Shown here in pieces: positions 13,501 to 15,428 of a DNA stretch of 15,428 nt. A program made the position numbers and the translations under genes. The first letter of the stretch is position 1, and the number at the start of each line of letters is the position of its first letter. Under the pieces are notes generated by a model. It was not told the origin of the DNA, ran no database searches, and saw only the letters and a program-made list of their open reading frames with translations. Origin of the DNA: Bacteroidales bacterium UBA1736 (GTDB lineage Bacteria > Bacteroidota > Bacteroidia > Bacteroidales > UBA932); contig DCIC01000110.1 in the NCBI GenBank assembly GCA_002315825.1, positions 54,054 through 69,481 on the forward strand, read 5' to 3'.

Positions 13501-14727
13501 TCAATGTAATAGATTCAGAAACAATGTGATTATGCTGACGTTGATGATATCGACAAACATACTTCCGATTACCGGAATGATGATGAAAGGAAGGGGGGAG
13601 TAATGGTATTTGTTGCAGACAGCGGACATATTGGCCATCGCATTGGGAGTGGCGCCGAGGCCGAATCCGCAAAGGCCGCTGACGAGTACGGCGGCGTCAT
13701 AGTCCTTCCCGAGCAGGGGAAAAGCGACATAACGGGCAAACACCACAATCAGCAGCAACTGGGCCAGCAGAATGACAAGAAGCGCAGCTGCCACTCCGGC
13801 CAATTCCCAGAGCTTGAGCGACACCATCGCGATGCCCAGAAACAGCGAAAGAGAGATGTTCCCTACGGAAACGATTTCGCGGATTTCAATTTTCCTCTTT
13901 ATGCCGGGAATAGCCTCTGTGACGTTTCTGATGATTGCGGCCACCAGAAGGGAACCGAAATACGTCGGGAAAGTAATCCCCGTCAGGGCGAGAAGCTTGC
14001 TCATAAGAGTACCCAGACCTATCGCGATGAAAATCCAATAGACTGCAATGGAATAGGCCATAAACGTTTCTTCTCCTGTCTTTGGAGGGAAGGCATTGAA
14101 CTGGACTCCGGCTTCCTGGCCTTCAAGGGGCTCGAGGAATTCTTTTGGAGTGGTGTCTTCGGGGGAAAGTTTGAATTTGCTGATCAGCCTTTCTGCCAGC
14201 GGGCCTCCTGTCAGTGAACCGGCAACGAGGCCAAAGGTGGCGGCTGCCATTGTGAGGGACGCTGCAGAGTCCAGGCCCATACTTTGGAGCAGTGGAGCGA
14301 ATCCCCCTGCGGTGCCGTGGCCTCCGCTCATAGGAATCGAACCCGCTGACATCCCAATCAGAGGGTCAAGCGACATTAGAGCGGCCAGCCCCAGACCGGT
14401 GCAGTTCTGGAGTATGATAAGAACAATGACAAGGCCCAGCATCACCCCCATAGCCTTGCCTCCTTTGCGTATGGTCGAAATGTCGGCCTGGAAGCCGACG
14501 GAGGTGAAAAAGATCATCATCGCGATGTCCTTAATGGTGCCATCGAAGCTGACCTCCACGCCGAGGCATAGATTGAGCAGGAGGAAGAACATAGAAAAAA
14601 TGATTCCTCCGCTCACGGGGGCGGGGATGCAGATACGCTTCAGGAAAGCGACTTTCTTATTCAAAAAGAGTCCGAGCAATAGTGCCAGGACTCCTATTAA
14701 TGCGGATTGGTAGATGTCCAGCTGCAT
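13501..14727 (-). CDS. gltS: Sodium/glutamate symporter GltS
   Basis: Na+-driven glutamate uptake carrier of the inner membrane (ESS family). It has 408 residues with ten or more hydrophobic segments arranged as an inverted repeat. The two family pore-loop motifs are both seen: MSAGSIPMSGGHGTAGGFAP in the first half (GGHGTA at about 135-140) and GLCGFGLGATPNAMANM in the second half (about 355-371). Neighbours: the double-ACT gene lies 13 bases upstream and the AI-2E transporter gene four bases downstream, all on the same strand. With glnA transcribed toward it, the region brings glutamate import next to glutamine synthesis. No Shine-Dalgarno sequence or -7 box is seen before it, in keeping with an operon position. 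Confidence 0.96.
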   Translation of the reverse strand: MQLDIYQSALIGVLALLLGLFLNKKVAFLKRICIPAPVSGGIIFSMFFLLLNLCLGVEVSFDGTIKDIAMMIFFTSVGFQADISTIRKGGKAMGVMLGLVIVLIILQNCTGLGLAALMSLDPLIGMSAGSIPMSGGHGTAGGFAPLLQSMGLDSAASLTMAAATFGLVAGSLTGGPLAERLISKFKLSPEDTTPKEFLEPLEGQEAGVQFNAFPPKTGEETFMAYSIAVYWIFIAIGLGTLMSKLLALTGITFPTYFGSLLVAAIIRNVTEAIPGIKRKIEIREIVSVGNISLSLFLGIAMVSLKLWELAGVAAALLVILLAQLLLIVVFARYVAFPLLGKDYDAAVLVSGLCGFGLGATPNAMANMSAVCNKYHYSPLPFIIIPVIGSMFVDIINVSIITLFLNLLH

Positions 14728-14740
14728 TTGTCAATTACAA

Positions 14741-15169
14741 TCAGGCAAGTGTGGACAAGTCTTTCTCAGGAATGTAGGTAAGCTTGTTGTCAAGAATGAT
14801 CTTTCTGACCTTTTCCGGGTCGTCGGGACGGAATACAAGCACACCCTTTCCATTGAGGAGGAAGGAATACAGATATGCGATGCTGATGCCTTCTGATGCA
14901 AACAGTTCGATTGCGTCAGCTGCTCTGCCCGGCTCGTCATCGAGCTCGAGAGCAAATACTTCGCACAGGGATACCGCTACACCTGCGTCTTTCAAAATGT
15001 CATAAGCTTTGGTAGGCTCACTGCAGAGGATTCGGCAGATGCCATATTCTGCAGTATCCGCGATTGTGGATGCAATCAACTGAATCCCTTCATTCTTCAA
15101 CATTTTGAAAACCTTTACCAAGGTCCCTGACTTGTTCTCAATAAAAACTGAAAGCTGATGGATTGTCAT
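14741..15169 (-). CDS. Double-ACT domain protein linked to an aryl-CoA ligase
   Basis: A small cytoplasmic protein of 142 residues built of two ACT domains: residues 1-68 (starting MTIHQLSVFIENKSGTLVKV) and about 70-142 (starting VSLCEVFALELDDEPG, with IAYLYSF in the middle). ACT pairs usually bind small ligands such as amino acids and transmit this to a partner enzyme. Genes of this form commonly sit next to phenylacetate-CoA ligase-like genes, as here: the ligase ends 11 bases upstream on the same strand. It may sense an aromatic or branched-chain amino acid and regulate the ligase or another enzyme of that pathway, but neither ligand nor partner is shown by the sequence. No catalytic domain is attached. 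Confidence 0.9.
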   Translation of the reverse strand: MTIHQLSVFIENKSGTLVKVFKMLKNEGIQLIASTIADTAEYGICRILCSEPTKAYDILKDAGVAVSLCEVFALELDDEPGRAADAIELFASEGISIAYLYSFLLNGKGVLVFRPDDPEKVRKIILDNKLTYIPEKDLSTLA

Positions 15170-15180
15170 ATTGTCAGAAA

Positions 15181-15428
15181 TTAAAATTGTTTACGTAAAT
15201 CTCTTACTCTCACTGCTTTGCCTTCGCTCTTGGGGAGAGAACCCTTAGGTACGAGGCGTACTCTCGGTGTCACAAGTATTTCGTCCTTGAGCCTTCTGAT
15301 GATTTCTTTCTCGAGAGCTTGAAGCTTGGAGAAATCATCAATGAACATATCTGCGAGCTCAACGTCCACTGTCATCACATCGTTTTCGAAGGTCTCTAGG
15401 GTGATGAGATAGTCTGAAGACAATTCTT
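15181..15428 (-). CDS. Phenylacetate-CoA ligase-like enzyme, C-terminal end (cut by window edge)
   Basis: About 82 C-terminal residues of an AMP-forming aryl-CoA ligase of the PaaK family; the rest lies beyond 15428. The visible part is the C-terminal AMP-binding lid domain: YLITLETFENDVMTVDVEL, then LKDEILVTPRVRLVPKGSLP and SEGKAVRVRDLRKQF, a typical end for this family that includes the catalytic-lysine region. The reading frame stays open to the edge; the TTG at 15423 is an internal leucine codon, not a start. These enzymes activate phenylacetate or related arylacetates (or indoleacetate) with ATP and CoA, and in gut anaerobes are often found with 2-oxoacid:ferredoxin oxidoreductases. That would fit with Rnf re-oxidising ferredoxin, but no such oxidoreductase gene is in view. 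Confidence 0.88.
   Translation of the reverse strand, partial: ELSSDYLITLETFENDVMTVDVELADMFIDDFSKLQALEKEIIRRLKDEILVTPRVRLVPKGSLPKSEGKAVRVRDLRKQF

Noticed and set aside
13603..14217. A 204-codon plus-strand open frame opposite gltS
   Set aside because: It is antisense to a clear symporter gene, highly charged with no domain features, and explained as a shadow.
15421..15423. TTG at 15423 as the start of a separate 80-residue protein
   Set aside because: The frame is open to the window edge, and the sequence is the C-terminal lid of a much longer aryl-CoA ligase.
1..15428. CRISPR arrays, tRNA/rRNA genes, insertion sequences, toxin-antitoxin or phage-defence genes
   Set aside because: None was seen. 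The window is almost fully occupied by core housekeeping and metabolic genes, with no direct repeats, terminal inverted repeats or recombinase genes.

Overview
The window looks like a chromosomal segment from a member of the Bacteroidota, most likely a Bacteroidales species. Three things suggest this. Boxes of the Bacteroidota -7 type (TAnnTTTG) lie in two of the few intergenic gaps. Most genes lack a Shine-Dalgarno sequence. The gene content and order (RseC-like gene followed by rnfBCDGEA, tandem membrane-anchored M23 peptidases, a roughly 500-residue glutamine synthetase, an arylacetate-CoA ligase next to a double-ACT protein) is of the kind seen in that group. This placement is inference from the sequence alone. 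No rRNA, tRNA, CRISPR array, insertion sequence, phage gene or long repeat was seen, and coding density is very high: no gap between genes exceeds about 110 bases.

Layout. At 1-689 the minus strand carries the 5' end of alaS (alanyl-tRNA synthetase), cut by the window edge. A 109-base divergent promoter region follows. From 799 to 12355 all genes are on the plus strand and tightly packed: two M23 (LytM-type) membrane-anchored peptidases, a short MerR-type DNA-binding protein, then after a 43-base gap with its own -7 box a coiled-coil zinc-ribbon protein, the replicative helicase dnaB, a RseC/MucC-like membrane protein, the six genes rnfB-C-D-G-E-A, and glnA. From 15428 back to 12357 the minus strand carries a four-gene leftward array: the end of a phenylacetate-CoA ligase-like gene, a double-ACT protein, gltS (sodium/glutamate symporter) and an AI-2E family transporter. 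The two arrays converge with a single base between the stop codons of glnA and the transporter gene.

How the genes work together. RnfB-C-D-G-E-A form the membrane ferredoxin:NAD+ oxidoreductase, which couples electron transfer between reduced ferredoxin and NAD+ to Na+ or H+ movement. RnfB is rich in clusters (five probable 4Fe-4S sites), RnfD and RnfG carry the threonines for covalent FMN, and RnfA and RnfE each supply two membrane cysteines for the shared Fe-S site. GltS would use a sodium gradient of the kind Rnf may build to import glutamate, and glutamine synthetase would turn glutamate and ammonia into glutamine, so a nitrogen/energy link is plausible but inferred. The M23 peptidases and MerR protein form a separate cell-envelope unit. 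The ACT/ligase pair belongs to arylacetate or aromatic 2-oxoacid metabolism.

I found no clearly new system; this is mostly well-known core metabolism. The most unusual signals are fine-scale: four of the six rnf genes have strong Shine-Dalgarno sequences while the other genes here have none, two rnf junctions share the identical 8-base ATGAGTAA overlap, RnfG has an off-consensus flavinylation motif, and the first M23 gene may be transcribed with almost no leader.
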